This document shows, one piece after another, positions 35,844-44,318 of a stretch of 64,000 bases of DNA. Every line of letters begins with the position of its first letter. The first letter of the stretch is position 1. Origin of the DNA: Chania fonticola_B (GTDB lineage: Bacteria > Pseudomonadota > Gammaproteobacteria > Enterobacterales > Enterobacteriaceae); assembly GCF_048537545.1 (NCBI RefSeq), contig NZ_CP183218.1; one strand, given 5' to 3'. Position numbers and translations under genes: made by a program. The notes below the pieces were generated by a model that made no database searches, had not been told where the DNA came from, and saw only the letters and a list, made by a program, of their open reading frames with translations.

Positions 35844-37511
35844 ATGATCCATGCTTTTTTAAAAAAAGGGAGCTTTCAGGATTCCGTCAGCCTGATGCTA
35901 ATTTCCCGTAAGCTCAGTGAATCACCCAACGTCGAAGAAATATCGGTCATGATGGGGACGCCGGCCAATAAATCCTTACTTGAAGCGACCGGCTTCTGGC
36001 ATCCGCAATTTAGTGAAGCGACTCCCAATGATATTTGCGTGGCGATCAAGGCGGAATCTGCCGATGACAGCATCACCGCACAAATCGGTGAAGCGTTAGA
36101 CCTGGCGTTGAAAGCCATCGCCCAGGGGCAGCAGGGGGGTAAACGCCTGCTCAAGGCACGCAGTTGGCGCATGGCGCGGCAGAAGCTGCCGGATGCCAAT
36201 ATGGTGCTGATCTCCATTGCCGGGGAATATGCCGCGCAACTGGCCGATCAGGCACTGGACGATGGCTGCAACGTGATGATGTTTTCCGACAACGTCAGCG
36301 TTGAGCAGGAAGTGGCGCTAAAAACCAAGGCGCGTGACAAGGGCCTGATCGTGATGGGGCCAGACTGCGGCACGGCCAATATTGCCGGGGCACCGCTGGC
36401 CTTTGCCAACGTCGCTCCTAAAGGCATGATCGGCATCATTGGCGCTTCGGGAACGGGTATCCAGGAGCTGACCTCACAAATTACCCTGGCCGGGCAGGGT
36501 GTCTCTCACGCCATTGGCTTGGGTGGGCGTGATTTAACCGCCGAAATCGGTGGCATCAGCGCTATCAGCGCACTGCGTATGTTGGCGGCCGATCCGCAAA
36601 GCCAGGTGTTGGCGTTTGTCTCCAAGCCTCCGGCCGAAGCGGTACGCCAACGGGTTATCAATGAGATGAAGACCCTTGGCAAGCCGGTTGTCGCGTTGTT
36701 CCTTGGTGCCAAGAACGCACTGAAGCAGGAAGATAACATCACCTTTGCCGCGACGTTGGATGAAGCCGCCCGCCTGGCCGCGATGTTGGCAAACGTGCAG
36801 CAAATGGCCGCACAGCAACCTGCGGTATGCGGTGGCAAAATCTCCGGTCTGTATGCCGGTGGCACGCTGGCGGCGGAATGCGCCATGTTGCTGGCCGATC
36901 GGTTGGGCGTGGAGGCCGACAGCAAGCATCAGCATGGCTCAATGCTCAACGCCGATGGACACCGCATTATCGATATGGGGGACGATTTCTACACCCAGGG
37001 CAAACCGCACCCGATGATTGACCCGTCTACCCGTAATCAGGAAATCGCTCGCCTTGCTCAGCAGCCGCAGATCGGCGTGTTGCTGCTGGATGTGGTGATT
37101 GGCTATGGCGCCCAGGAAGATCCCGCAGATTCTTTGGCTACCGAAGTCAAACGCGTACGCGAACAGCGTGGTACGGCCCACCCGTTGGCAGTTATCGCCA
37201 CGGTGACAGGCACCGAACAAGATCCCCAGCAGCGCTCCAAACAGATTGCCACGCTCAACGAGGCGGGCATTGCCGTGATGAATTCGCTGCCTGAAGCGGT
37301 AGCGCTGGCCTGCCAGTTAATCGCCCCTCCAGCGCAGGGTACTAACGAACCCGCACCCGCCATGCTGGCCGGTGTTTCCGTGATCAATGCAGGCTTGCGT
37401 AGCTTTGCCGACGATCTGCAAACCAACGAAATTTCAGTGGTGCATTACCAATGGGCTCCGGTGGCCGGTGGTAATCAACGATTGGCTAACATACTGAAAA
37501 ATTTAAAGTAA
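35844..37511 (+). CDS. fdrA: FdrA (AllF), acyl-CoA synthetase-like subunit of oxamate carbamoyltransferase
   Basis: The 555 residues equal E. coli FdrA. It has a succinyl-CoA-synthetase-like fold: IGASGTGIQELTSQITLAGQ near residue 200, SHAIGLGGRDLTAEIGGISA, and CGGKISGLYAGGTLAAECAM. In E. coli the FdrA, YlbE and YlbF proteins are reported to form the oxamate carbamoyltransferase that turns oxalurate plus phosphate into oxamate and carbamoyl phosphate. The four-gene run fdrA, ylbE, ylbF and carbamate kinase starting here fits that job. It begins at the allD-divergent promoter. Confidence 0.93.
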   Translation: MIHAFLKKGSFQDSVSLMLISRKLSESPNVEEISVMMGTPANKSLLEATGFWHPQFSEATPNDICVAIKAESADDSITAQIGEALDLALKAIAQGQQGGKRLLKARSWRMARQKLPDANMVLISIAGEYAAQLADQALDDGCNVMMFSDNVSVEQEVALKTKARDKGLIVMGPDCGTANIAGAPLAFANVAPKGMIGIIGASGTGIQELTSQITLAGQGVSHAIGLGGRDLTAEIGGISAISALRMLAADPQSQVLAFVSKPPAEAVRQRVINEMKTLGKPVVALFLGAKNALKQEDNITFAATLDEAARLAAMLANVQQMAAQQPAVCGGKISGLYAGGTLAAECAMLLADRLGVEADSKHQHGSMLNADGHRIIDMGDDFYTQGKPHPMIDPSTRNQEIARLAQQPQIGVLLLDVVIGYGAQEDPADSLATEVKRVREQRGTAHPLAVIATVTGTEQDPQQRSKQIATLNEAGIAVMNSLPEAVALACQLIAPPAQGTNEPAPAMLAGVSVINAGLRSFADDLQTNEISVVHYQWAPVAGGNQRLANILKNLK

Positions 37512-37520
37512 GGGATTGAT

Positions 37521-38786
37521 ATGTACGCAACTATTGAACAAGCAAACGCTGCCGTTATCGCCAGGATCCGTGAAGCCCGCCCACATTGGCAGGATGTTGA
37601 TTTAGCGAAAAACCTGATCCCGCAGTTGGCGCAGGGGAGAAAACTGCTGCATGCCGGGCCGCCGGTCACCTGGGCGGAAATGAGCGGCCCGGTACGCGGT
37701 GCCTGCATTGGGGCCTGCCTGTTTGAGCAATGGGCTGACAGCGAGCAACAGGCGCTGGCGCTGCTGGAGAACGGTGAGATTGAGTTTATCCCTTGCCATA
37801 ACGTCAGTGCCGTTGGCCCGATGGGGGGGATCACCTCGGCGCATATGCCGCTGGTGGTGGTAAAAAACACCGTTCATGGCAACCATGCCTACTGCAACCT
37901 GAACGAAGGGATCGGTAAGGTGATGCGCTTTGGTGCCTATGGGCCAGACGTGCAGGCGCGCCTGCGCTGGATGCGTGACTCACTGGCACCGGTACTGAAA
38001 GAAGTGCTGGCCACCTTCGATGAGGGGATTGACCTCACCGCCGTCATGGCTCAGGCCATCACCATGGGGGACGAGTTCCACCAGCGTAATATCGCAGCGT
38101 CGGCGCTGCTGATGCGTCTGCTGGCCCCGAAAATCAGCCTGCTTGAGCGGGACAACGTTGAACTGGCCAAGGTCATGCAATTCCTCAGCATCACCGATCA
38201 GTTCTTCCTCAACCTGGCGATGGCCTATTGCAAGGCGGCCATGGATGCCGGGGCCGAGATTAAACAAGGCACCATCGTGACGGTAATGACCCGTAACGGC
38301 AAAAACTTTGGCGTCAAGATCAGCGGCATGGGTGACCAATGGTTTACCGCGCCGGTCAATACGCCGGAAGGCCTGTTCTTCTCCGGCTATAGCCAGGCCG
38401 ACGCCAACCCGGATATTGGCGATAGCGCCATTACCGAGACCTTCGGCATTGGCGGCGCGGCCATGGTCGCTGCACCAGGCGTGACCCGCTTTGTCGGTGC
38501 TGCCGGTGGCATGAGTGCCGCGACCGATATCTCCGAAGAGATGGCCGAGATTTACCTGGAACGCAACATGATGCTGCAAATCCCAACCTGGGACTTCCAA
38601 GGCGCCTGCTTGGGTCTGGATGCCCGTCGGGTGGTGGAAACCGGTATCACGCCGTTGATCAACACCGGGATTGCTCACCGTGAAGCCGGGGTTGGGCAGA
38701 TTGGTGCCGGTACCGTGCGTGCTCCATTAGGCTGCTTTGAAAAAGCCATCGAAGCGCTGGCAGAAAAGCTGGGCATCAGCGCGTAA
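37521..38786 (+). CDS. ylbE: YlbE (AllG), DUF1116-family subunit of oxamate carbamoyltransferase
   Basis: Cytoplasmic protein of 421 residues (E. coli YlbE 419), family DUF1116. It begins at 37521 nine bases after fdrA with an aaggg site. Conserved segments are LLHAGPPVTWAEMSGPVRGA, CHNVSAVGPMGGITSAHMPL, GPDVQARLRWMRDSLAPVLK, and GAGTVRAPLGCFEKAIEALA at the C-terminus. Its role is known only as part of the FdrA-YlbE-YlbF assembly in E. coli. Operon position between fdrA and ylbF is conserved. Confidence 0.92.
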   Translation: MYATIEQANAAVIARIREARPHWQDVDLAKNLIPQLAQGRKLLHAGPPVTWAEMSGPVRGACIGACLFEQWADSEQQALALLENGEIEFIPCHNVSAVGPMGGITSAHMPLVVVKNTVHGNHAYCNLNEGIGKVMRFGAYGPDVQARLRWMRDSLAPVLKEVLATFDEGIDLTAVMAQAITMGDEFHQRNIAASALLMRLLAPKISLLERDNVELAKVMQFLSITDQFFLNLAMAYCKAAMDAGAEIKQGTIVTVMTRNGKNFGVKISGMGDQWFTAPVNTPEGLFFSGYSQADANPDIGDSAITETFGIGGAAMVAAPGVTRFVGAAGGMSAATDISEEMAEIYLERNMMLQIPTWDFQGACLGLDARRVVETGITPLINTGIAHREAGVGQIGAGTVRAPLGCFEKAIEALAEKLGISA

Positions 38787-38796
38787 CAACCGGTTC

Positions 38797-38816
38797 GCCC
38801 GGAGGTAACTCCGGGC
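38797..38816 (+). repeat. GC hairpin with GTAA loop between ylbE and ylbF
   Basis: GCCCGGAG-gtaa-CTCCGGGC is a perfect eight-pair stem closed by a GNRA-type tetraloop, ten bases past ylbE. No T tract follows. It probably sets mRNA stability or partial readthrough into ylbF. Confidence 0.6.
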
Positions 38817-38829
38817 TAGGGAGCAAGTT

Positions 38830-39648
38830 ATGGACATCACCGCGTTAGCCATCAGCCGCTATGCCACGCAAGATTACGGTCCGTTACGCTGTGTGGGGCG
38901 TTTCAACAATGCCATCAACTTTCTCTCGCCCAACGATCGGTTACTGACGCTGCACCGTGAAGGACGTGGGCTTAGCCCGATGGGCTGGGAAATTGGCGAC
39001 GACGACTTCGATGAAATCTTTGACAGCCTGCCTGCAGCCCAGCATTGCCAGCTTTCAGCGACGGGGATTGAGCTTGAGGACATTGCCATCTACCGCCAGG
39101 GGAGGTGTTTGGATCTCTGCCTGAAGGTGAGCGGAGAAATTGCGTTGCCGCCATTGGCTACCGCGCTGGCCGATGTTGATGCCCAGACCGGCCTGTTTGG
39201 CCGCCTGGATAGCCTCGTTGATCAACCGCATTGCCTGGAAATTCGCGAGCTACAGCAGCACTTTACCGCCTGGTTGTTGGGGCAGAAAGTAGACTGGAGC
39301 CCCGTGCTTGGCAAAGGCCCTGGCTTGACGCCAAGCAATGATGACACGGTGCTGGGCATGTTGCTGGCGGCTCATCTCGATAGCCGCGTGGATGTCGCAA
39401 GGTTGCCGTCCTTTTTTGCCGCCAGCCAACCTTTAAACCAGCTGACCACCCTGGTCAGCGTCCACTATTTGCAGTTTGCCGAGCAGGAGATCTTCTCCAC
39501 CCCGGTACAACTTCTGGCACATGCCTTACTCAGGCCCCAAGAATTACCCGCGGCCATCAACGACATGTTGGCAACCGGCCATTTTTCCGGTGCGGACACG
39601 CTATTGGGCGTTTTACTGGGCGTCATGGTTATCAATCGTCTTTATTAA
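38830..39648 (+). CDS. ylbF: YlbF (AllH), DUF2877-family subunit of oxamate carbamoyltransferase
   Basis: Protein of 272 residues, close to E. coli YlbF, family DUF2877. Visible conserved segments are FNNAINFLSPNDRLLTLHRE, SPMGWEIGDDDF, GKGPGLTPSNDDTVLGMLLA (the most characteristic stretch) and HFSGADTLLGVLLGVMV. No individual activity is known. It is the third member of the fdrA operon, and a ggagcaa site precedes the ATG at 38830. Confidence 0.91.
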   Translation: MDITALAISRYATQDYGPLRCVGRFNNAINFLSPNDRLLTLHREGRGLSPMGWEIGDDDFDEIFDSLPAAQHCQLSATGIELEDIAIYRQGRCLDLCLKVSGEIALPPLATALADVDAQTGLFGRLDSLVDQPHCLEIRELQQHFTAWLLGQKVDWSPVLGKGPGLTPSNDDTVLGMLLAAHLDSRVDVARLPSFFAASQPLNQLTTLVSVHYLQFAEQEIFSTPVQLLAHALLRPQELPAAINDMLATGHFSGADTLLGVLLGVMVINRLY

Positions 39649-39718
39649 TTCATCAGCGCAAAACCATACCAAGTGTCGTTCGGTATGGGCTGTTATTACT
39701 TAAAAAATGGATATCCGA

Positions 39719-40621
39719 ATGGAAACGTTAGTTATTGCCTTGGGGGGCAACGCCCTGTCAAAGCGTGGCGCGGTGTTATCTGCAGAGAATCAGTACCAGA
39801 GCATTGCGTTAATTGCCGATGCCATTGGCAAGCTGGCCAAGAAATACCGCATCGCCATCGTGCACGGTAACGGCCCGCAGGTAGGGTTGTTGGCGCTGCA
39901 AAACCTGGCCTATCGCGATGTTCCCCCGTATCCGCTGGATATTCTGGTGGCGGAAAGCCAGGGCATGATCGGCTATATGCTGGCCCAGCAGCTAGGGGCG
40001 TTCCATCCTGCTCAGCCGGTGTCCACATTGCTGACTCGCGTCTTGGTAGACAGCGAAGATCCGGCGTATCGGGAACCCAGCAAATTTATCGGGCCGGTTT
40101 ATGAGCCACAGCAGCAAGCCGAGCTGGAACAAAAGTATGGCTGGAGCATGAAGCTGGATGGGAAATACCTGCGCCGGGTGGTGCCTTCCCCTGAACCGAA
40201 AAAGATCGTCGATATTGAAGCGATCAATCTGCTGTTGGCGAAAAACCACATCGTGATTTGCAACGGCGGTGGCGGCGTTCCGATGGTGGCCAGCGCACAG
40301 GGAATGATCGGCAGCGAAGCGGTGATCGACAAGGATCTGGCCTCTGCATTACTGGCCGAAGCCCTGGATGCCGATCACCTGGTGATCCTCACCGATGCTG
40401 ATGCGGTGTATCAGCACTGGGGCACGCCGCAGCAAAAAGCCATTCGCTCGGCCACCACCCAAGAGCTGGCCCCGATGGCGGTAGCCGATGGTTCGATGGG
40501 GCCAAAAATCATGGCGGTCAGCCGCTTTGTACAGCGTAGCGGCAAGGTGGCACATATCGGTGCTCTGCAAGATATCGAGTCGGTACTGGCAGGCACCGCG
40601 GGGACATTAATTACGCCGTAA
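39719..40621 (+). CDS. ybcF: Carbamate kinase YbcF (AllK)
   Basis: Transfers phosphate from carbamoyl phosphate to ADP, giving ATP, CO2 and ammonia; this is the energy-yielding step of anaerobic allantoin use. Amino-acid-kinase-family motifs: LVIALGGNALSKRG at the start, IVHGNGPQVGLLALQN, VAESQGMIGYMLAQ, RRVVPSPEPKKI, CNGGGGVPMV and SEAVIDKDLASALLAE. The ATG at 39719 gives METLVIALGG, aligned with E. coli MKTLVVALGG, and 300 residues; an ATG at 39707 would add four. Confidence 0.93.
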   Translation: METLVIALGGNALSKRGAVLSAENQYQSIALIADAIGKLAKKYRIAIVHGNGPQVGLLALQNLAYRDVPPYPLDILVAESQGMIGYMLAQQLGAFHPAQPVSTLLTRVLVDSEDPAYREPSKFIGPVYEPQQQAELEQKYGWSMKLDGKYLRRVVPSPEPKKIVDIEAINLLLAKNHIVICNGGGGVPMVASAQGMIGSEAVIDKDLASALLAEALDADHLVILTDADAVYQHWGTPQQKAIRSATTQELAPMAVADGSMGPKIMAVSRFVQRSGKVAHIGALQDIESVLAGTAGTLITP

Positions 40622-40664
40622 TACTGGGTGGGCCTAGCGGCCCATCAACCAAGGGAAAATGAAT

Positions 40665-41891
40665 ATGCAAACTATAAAAACAGAGCGAGTGCCCTATTGG
40701 ATTAAAACCGTCGTGATCTTCTTCCTCGGCTGGGTGGTTATCTATGCCGGGCGTTCGGTACTTAGCCCCATCATGCCGCAGATCCAAACCGAGTTCGGGC
40801 TGTCAAAAAGCCATCTGGGCTTAATCAGCAGCCTGTTCTTTCTGACCTACACCCTTTTACAGGTGCCTGCCGGACTATTGGGCGACCGCTTGGGCAGAAA
40901 ACGCATTCTGGTTAGCGGCTTTATGCTGTTTGCGCTGTTTATCGCTGCCGTCAGCATCTCATCCAACTTTCTGATTTTCATCGTGCTGTGGATGCTGACC
41001 GGCGCTTCGCAAGGCGTTTATTATGGCCCGCAGTATGCGCTTTCTTCCGAGGCCATCCCCAAGAAATGGATCACCTTGGGCAGTGCGGTGATCGGCAGTG
41101 GGATGTCGTTTGGTATCGCGCTGGGGTATTACCTTTCCAGCTTTATGATCGAGCATTTTCATACTTCGTGGAAGATGCCGTTCCTGGCGATGGCGGTTCC
41201 GGTATTGATTGTGGCGCTGCTGATGCTGTTTTTCATTCGGGAAAAAGCGCCGCAAAGTGCGGGCGATACCCCAGCCGCTACAGCAACAAAGAGCGAATTC
41301 AGTTTCCTGGATCTGTTTAAAAACCGTAACCTGCTGATGGCCTATATCACCATCTTTTGCTCGATCTACGGCTTCTTCGTGATCATTACCTGGCTGCCGT
41401 ATTACCTGCAAAAAGAACGCGGCATGGATATTGTGCACGCCGCCAGCATCGCCTCCATCGTGCCGTGGATCTCGGTACTGGGGACGCTGATTTGCAGCTA
41501 TATCTCCGACAAGCTGGGCCGCAGAAAACCGGTGGTACTGTTTATGCTGCCTTTCTCACTGCTGGCGATCTTCGGCATCGTCTATTCCACCAGTGAAGCG
41601 GCGTTGATTGGCGTATTGGTGCTGTATGGGTTTATCGGCAAAATCAGCCTCAATCCGGTACTGATCGCACTGGTGGCAGACAACGCACCGCGTGCCGCGC
41701 TCAGCACCGCTTTCGGGCTGTATAACTTCTTTGGCATGGCGGCGTCGATCTTTGCACCTTACGTGACCGGCTTTATTGCCGACAGCACGGGGACGCTGAA
41801 TGCGGGGTTCTACTTTGCCGCGATGATCACGGTGGTGGGTTTTATCGCCATGTTGTTTGTCAAAGAGGGGAAACCGGCGCAGGAGGCTTGA
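40665..41891 (+). CDS. MFS transporter downstream of the carbamate kinase
   Basis: Membrane protein of about 408 residues and twelve segments. The first segment, GWVVIYAGRSVLSPIMPQIQ, and ADNAPRAALSTAFGLYNFFG in the C-terminal half closely parallel the MFS at 31788, so the two are paralogues. The ATG at 40665 has aaggga eight bases upstream; the ATG at 40659 is too near it. It ends the fdrA operon. An inverted repeat TGGGCC-tagc-GGCCCA lies between it and ybcF. It may export oxamate or import a ureide; substrate unknown. Confidence 0.85.
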   Translation: MQTIKTERVPYWIKTVVIFFLGWVVIYAGRSVLSPIMPQIQTEFGLSKSHLGLISSLFFLTYTLLQVPAGLLGDRLGRKRILVSGFMLFALFIAAVSISSNFLIFIVLWMLTGASQGVYYGPQYALSSEAIPKKWITLGSAVIGSGMSFGIALGYYLSSFMIEHFHTSWKMPFLAMAVPVLIVALLMLFFIREKAPQSAGDTPAATATKSEFSFLDLFKNRNLLMAYITIFCSIYGFFVIITWLPYYLQKERGMDIVHAASIASIVPWISVLGTLICSYISDKLGRRKPVVLFMLPFSLLAIFGIVYSTSEAALIGVLVLYGFIGKISLNPVLIALVADNAPRAALSTAFGLYNFFGMAASIFAPYVTGFIADSTGTLNAGFYFAAMITVVGFIAMLFVKEGKPAQEA

Positions 41892-41902
41892 TGTTTCATG
41901 CG

Positions 41903-41926
41903 GGGCGCAACCGTGCGGCTGCGCCC
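41903..41926. terminator. Hairpin between convergent MFS gene and ybbN
   Basis: GGGCGCA (41903-41909) pairs with TGCGCCC (41920-41926) in the 43-base gap between convergent stops. No T tract is present, so its strength as a terminator is uncertain. Confidence 0.4.
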
Positions 41927-41934
41927 ATGTTCGA

Positions 41935-42789
41935 TTAATACAGCAGTGAATACAGCTGGCGACGGTATTTGGCGGCCAGCGCATCGCCAGTCCCCAGTGC
42001 GGCCAGAATATCCATCAAGGTCTTGCGGGCGCTACCGTTAGCCGCCGCCAAATCCTTTTTCAGATGACCCATCAGCAATTCCAGCGCTTCTTCGTTGCGG
42101 CCAACCTGATGCAGTTGCAAGGCTAGCTGCACGGCCAGCTCGACGTTTTCCGGCTGTTGCTGAACCTGCTGCTGTAACTGCTGAATTTCTGGCGTATCGG
42201 CAGCCTGCTTCATTAGCTCAATCTGCGCTACCAGGCCGAGGTAACGGGTATCGCGATCCTGCAATGGAATGGTCGCCAGCACCGCTTCGGCATCATCCGT
42301 CTTGTTCAGGGCGATCTGGGTTTCCGCCAGCGTCAGGCCGATATCGCTGCGCTGATTGCTGAGACTCCAGGCATCTTTCAGCAAAGGCAGAGCTTCTGCT
42401 GCACGGTCTTCCTGCAACAGCTCAGTGGCTTCCGCCAGCTTGAGGTCTTCGGCTTTTGGCAGGAAACGCTGCAGGAATTCGCGGATCATCTCTTCCGGCT
42501 GCGGCCCTTGGAAACCATCAACCGGCTGACCATCCTTGAACAGATAGACGGTTGGCAGGGAACGCAGGCCAAACTGGGCGGCGATCGCCTGCTCGGCATC
42601 GCAATCCACCTTCGCCAGAACGAACTGACCCGCGTATTCCGCCGCCAGTTTATCCAGTATCGGGGTGAGCTGCAGACAGTGCTGGCTGCGATCCGACCAG
42701 AAGTAGAACAGCACCGGCTGGGACATGGACTGTTCCAGAGTCTGGTGCAGGTTAGTTTCGTTAATATCAACAACGGCTTGAGCTAGCAT
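41935..42789 (-). CDS. ybbN: Chaperedoxin CnoX (YbbN)
   Basis: Cytoplasmic holdase that hypochlorous acid activates in E. coli and that passes substrates to GroEL. The 284 residues match E. coli. The N-terminal thioredoxin fold has QPVLFYFWSDRSQHCLQLTP, where the usual CxxC is SxxC, and FVLAKVDCDAEQAIAAQFGL with the second reactive Cys. From about residue 120 on come tetratricopeptide-like helices (LLQEDRAAEALPLLKDAWSL). It is the first gene on the minus strand after the all cluster, as in E. coli. Confidence 0.95.
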   Translation of the reverse strand: MLAQAVVDINETNLHQTLEQSMSQPVLFYFWSDRSQHCLQLTPILDKLAAEYAGQFVLAKVDCDAEQAIAAQFGLRSLPTVYLFKDGQPVDGFQGPQPEEMIREFLQRFLPKAEDLKLAEATELLQEDRAAEALPLLKDAWSLSNQRSDIGLTLAETQIALNKTDDAEAVLATIPLQDRDTRYLGLVAQIELMKQAADTPEIQQLQQQVQQQPENVELAVQLALQLHQVGRNEEALELLMGHLKKDLAAANGSARKTLMDILAALGTGDALAAKYRRQLYSLLY

Positions 42790-42874
42790 GGTTTCTCTCT
42801 AATCTGATCTTGCGGAGCCAATCTACTCTAGATGGGGGCAAAGCGGCGCGCTTCAACCCTTGGCCCCCGTTTGC

Positions 42875-43651
42875 TTAACCATTACTGCGCAATAACCAGT
42901 CCAGTGCACGGCCCGGCAGCAGGCGGCGCAGGATGCTCATGGTATGCGCCAGCAGAGTAACCGGGTAGCGCAGCTTGGCTTTGGGGCTTTCCAGCGCGTG
43001 GCGCAGCTTCGGTAACACCGCTTCGGCAGGCAGCGTCAAACGCTTGGCGATGCTTGGATTGTGCACCGGTTTATCGCTCTGCGCCTGATTGACGTTCTGG
43101 GTGAAATGGGTCGTCAGCGGGCCTGGCTCGATCAGGCTGACCTGAATGCCGCTGCCGTGCAGCTCCATACGCAACGCGTCCGACCAGGCTTCCAGCGCAA
43201 ATTTGCTGGCGGCATAGGCCCCACGCCCGGCGCTGGAGATTAACCCCATCACCGAACTGGTCTGAATAATGCGCCCTTCACCATGCGGCAGCATGGCTGG
43301 CAGCAGCAACTGGGTGAGCTGGTGGGTGCCAAACAGGTTGGCGGAGAATTGCCGTTCCAGCTGTTGGCGTGAAACCGAGCTGAGTGGCCCGTAAACGCCG
43401 AAACCGGCATTGTTGAACAGACCGTACAGCCGCCCGTTGGTCAGTTCGATCACCTGTGCGGCGGCGCGTTCTACGCTGGCGCTATCGTCCAGATCCAGCT
43501 CAATGCCTTCCAGCCCAAGCTGGCGCATATTTTCCACATCTTCCGGCTTACGGCAGGCGGCCAGCACGCGATAGCCACGGTTACGCAGATCTTGCGCTGC
43601 AATCAATCCTATCCCGCTGGAACAGCCGGTTATCAATACCGCTTTTTGCAT
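42875..43651 (-). CDS. ybbO: Short-chain dehydrogenase YbbO
   Basis: NADP-type short-chain dehydrogenase/reductase of 258 residues. The Rossmann motif is AVLITGCSSGIGLIAAQDLR, NNAGFGVYG follows, the catalytic Ser lies in IIQTSSVMGLISS, and YAASKFALEAWSD has the Tyr-x-x-x-Lys. E. coli YbbO reduces aldehydes, including retinaldehyde in one report; the natural substrate is not clear. It lies downstream of tesA, 25 bases away, and is probably cotranscribed. Confidence 0.92.
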   Translation of the reverse strand: MQKAVLITGCSSGIGLIAAQDLRNRGYRVLAACRKPEDVENMRQLGLEGIELDLDDSASVERAAAQVIELTNGRLYGLFNNAGFGVYGPLSSVSRQQLERQFSANLFGTHQLTQLLLPAMLPHGEGRIIQTSSVMGLISSAGRGAYAASKFALEAWSDALRMELHGSGIQVSLIEPGPLTTHFTQNVNQAQSDKPVHNPSIAKRLTLPAEAVLPKLRHALESPKAKLRYPVTLLAHTMSILRRLLPGRALDWLLRSNG

Positions 43652-43676
43652 AACTTTACCTAGTAGCTAACCCTAT

Positions 43677-44318
43677 TCAGTTAGACTCATGTTTAACTAG
43701 TGGTTCCAGCTGTTGCGCCATCCAGGTGGCGATAAACGGCTGGGCATCCTGATTGGGGTGCAAACCGTCATCCTGCATCCATTCCGGTTTGATCACCACC
43801 TGTTCCATATAAAACGGCAGCAGCGGGATGTTGAACTGCTTGGCCAACGCAGGATACAGCGCCCCGAAGGCCTCGGTGTAGCGGCGGCCATAGTTTGGCG
43901 GAATATGAATTTGCATCAGCAGCGGTTTGGCCCCCGCCTGCAAAACCAGCGTGATAATCTGGTTGAGGTCGCGCTCGATATCCGCAGCCGGGAAGCCGCG
44001 CAGACCATCGTTGGCCCCCAGCTCGATCAGCACCCAGCGGGGCTGATGTTGTTTCAACAGCTCGGGCAAGCGTGCCAGCCCCTGAGCGGCGGTGTCACCG
44101 CTGATACTGGCATTGACCACGGTCGGGTGGCCAGGTTGTTTCTGCCACTCATCGGCCAGGCGAGTGGCCCAGGCTTGCGCTACCGGCAACCGATAGCCAG
44201 CACTTAAACTGTCGCCCAAAATCAATAAGGTATCGGCCGCGACAGCACGTAAACTGAATAATCCCAACAGCAAAAGGAAGGGAAGATGCCAGCGGAAAAC
44301 GTTCTTGAAGTTCATCAT
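43677..44318 (-). CDS. tesA: Multifunctional acyl-CoA thioesterase I / protease I / lysophospholipase L1
   Basis: Periplasmic SGNH hydrolase. The 213 residues begin with a signal peptide (MMNFKNVFRWHLPFLLLLGL, then FSLRAVAA) before DTLLILGDSLSAGYRL, block I with the nucleophile Ser. Then come NASISGDT (block II Gly), GANDG (block III Asn) and DGLHPNQDAQ (block V Asp and His). The ATG at 44318 starts the same MMNF sequence as E. coli TesA (208 residues). The longer frame to 44672 lies opposite ybbA. The first 33 bases overlap the 5' end of divergent ybbA. Confidence 0.96.
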   Translation of the reverse strand: MMNFKNVFRWHLPFLLLLGLFSLRAVAADTLLILGDSLSAGYRLPVAQAWATRLADEWQKQPGHPTVVNASISGDTAAQGLARLPELLKQHQPRWVLIELGANDGLRGFPAADIERDLNQIITLVLQAGAKPLLMQIHIPPNYGRRYTEAFGALYPALAKQFNIPLLPFYMEQVVIKPEWMQDDGLHPNQDAQPFIATWMAQQLEPLVKHESN

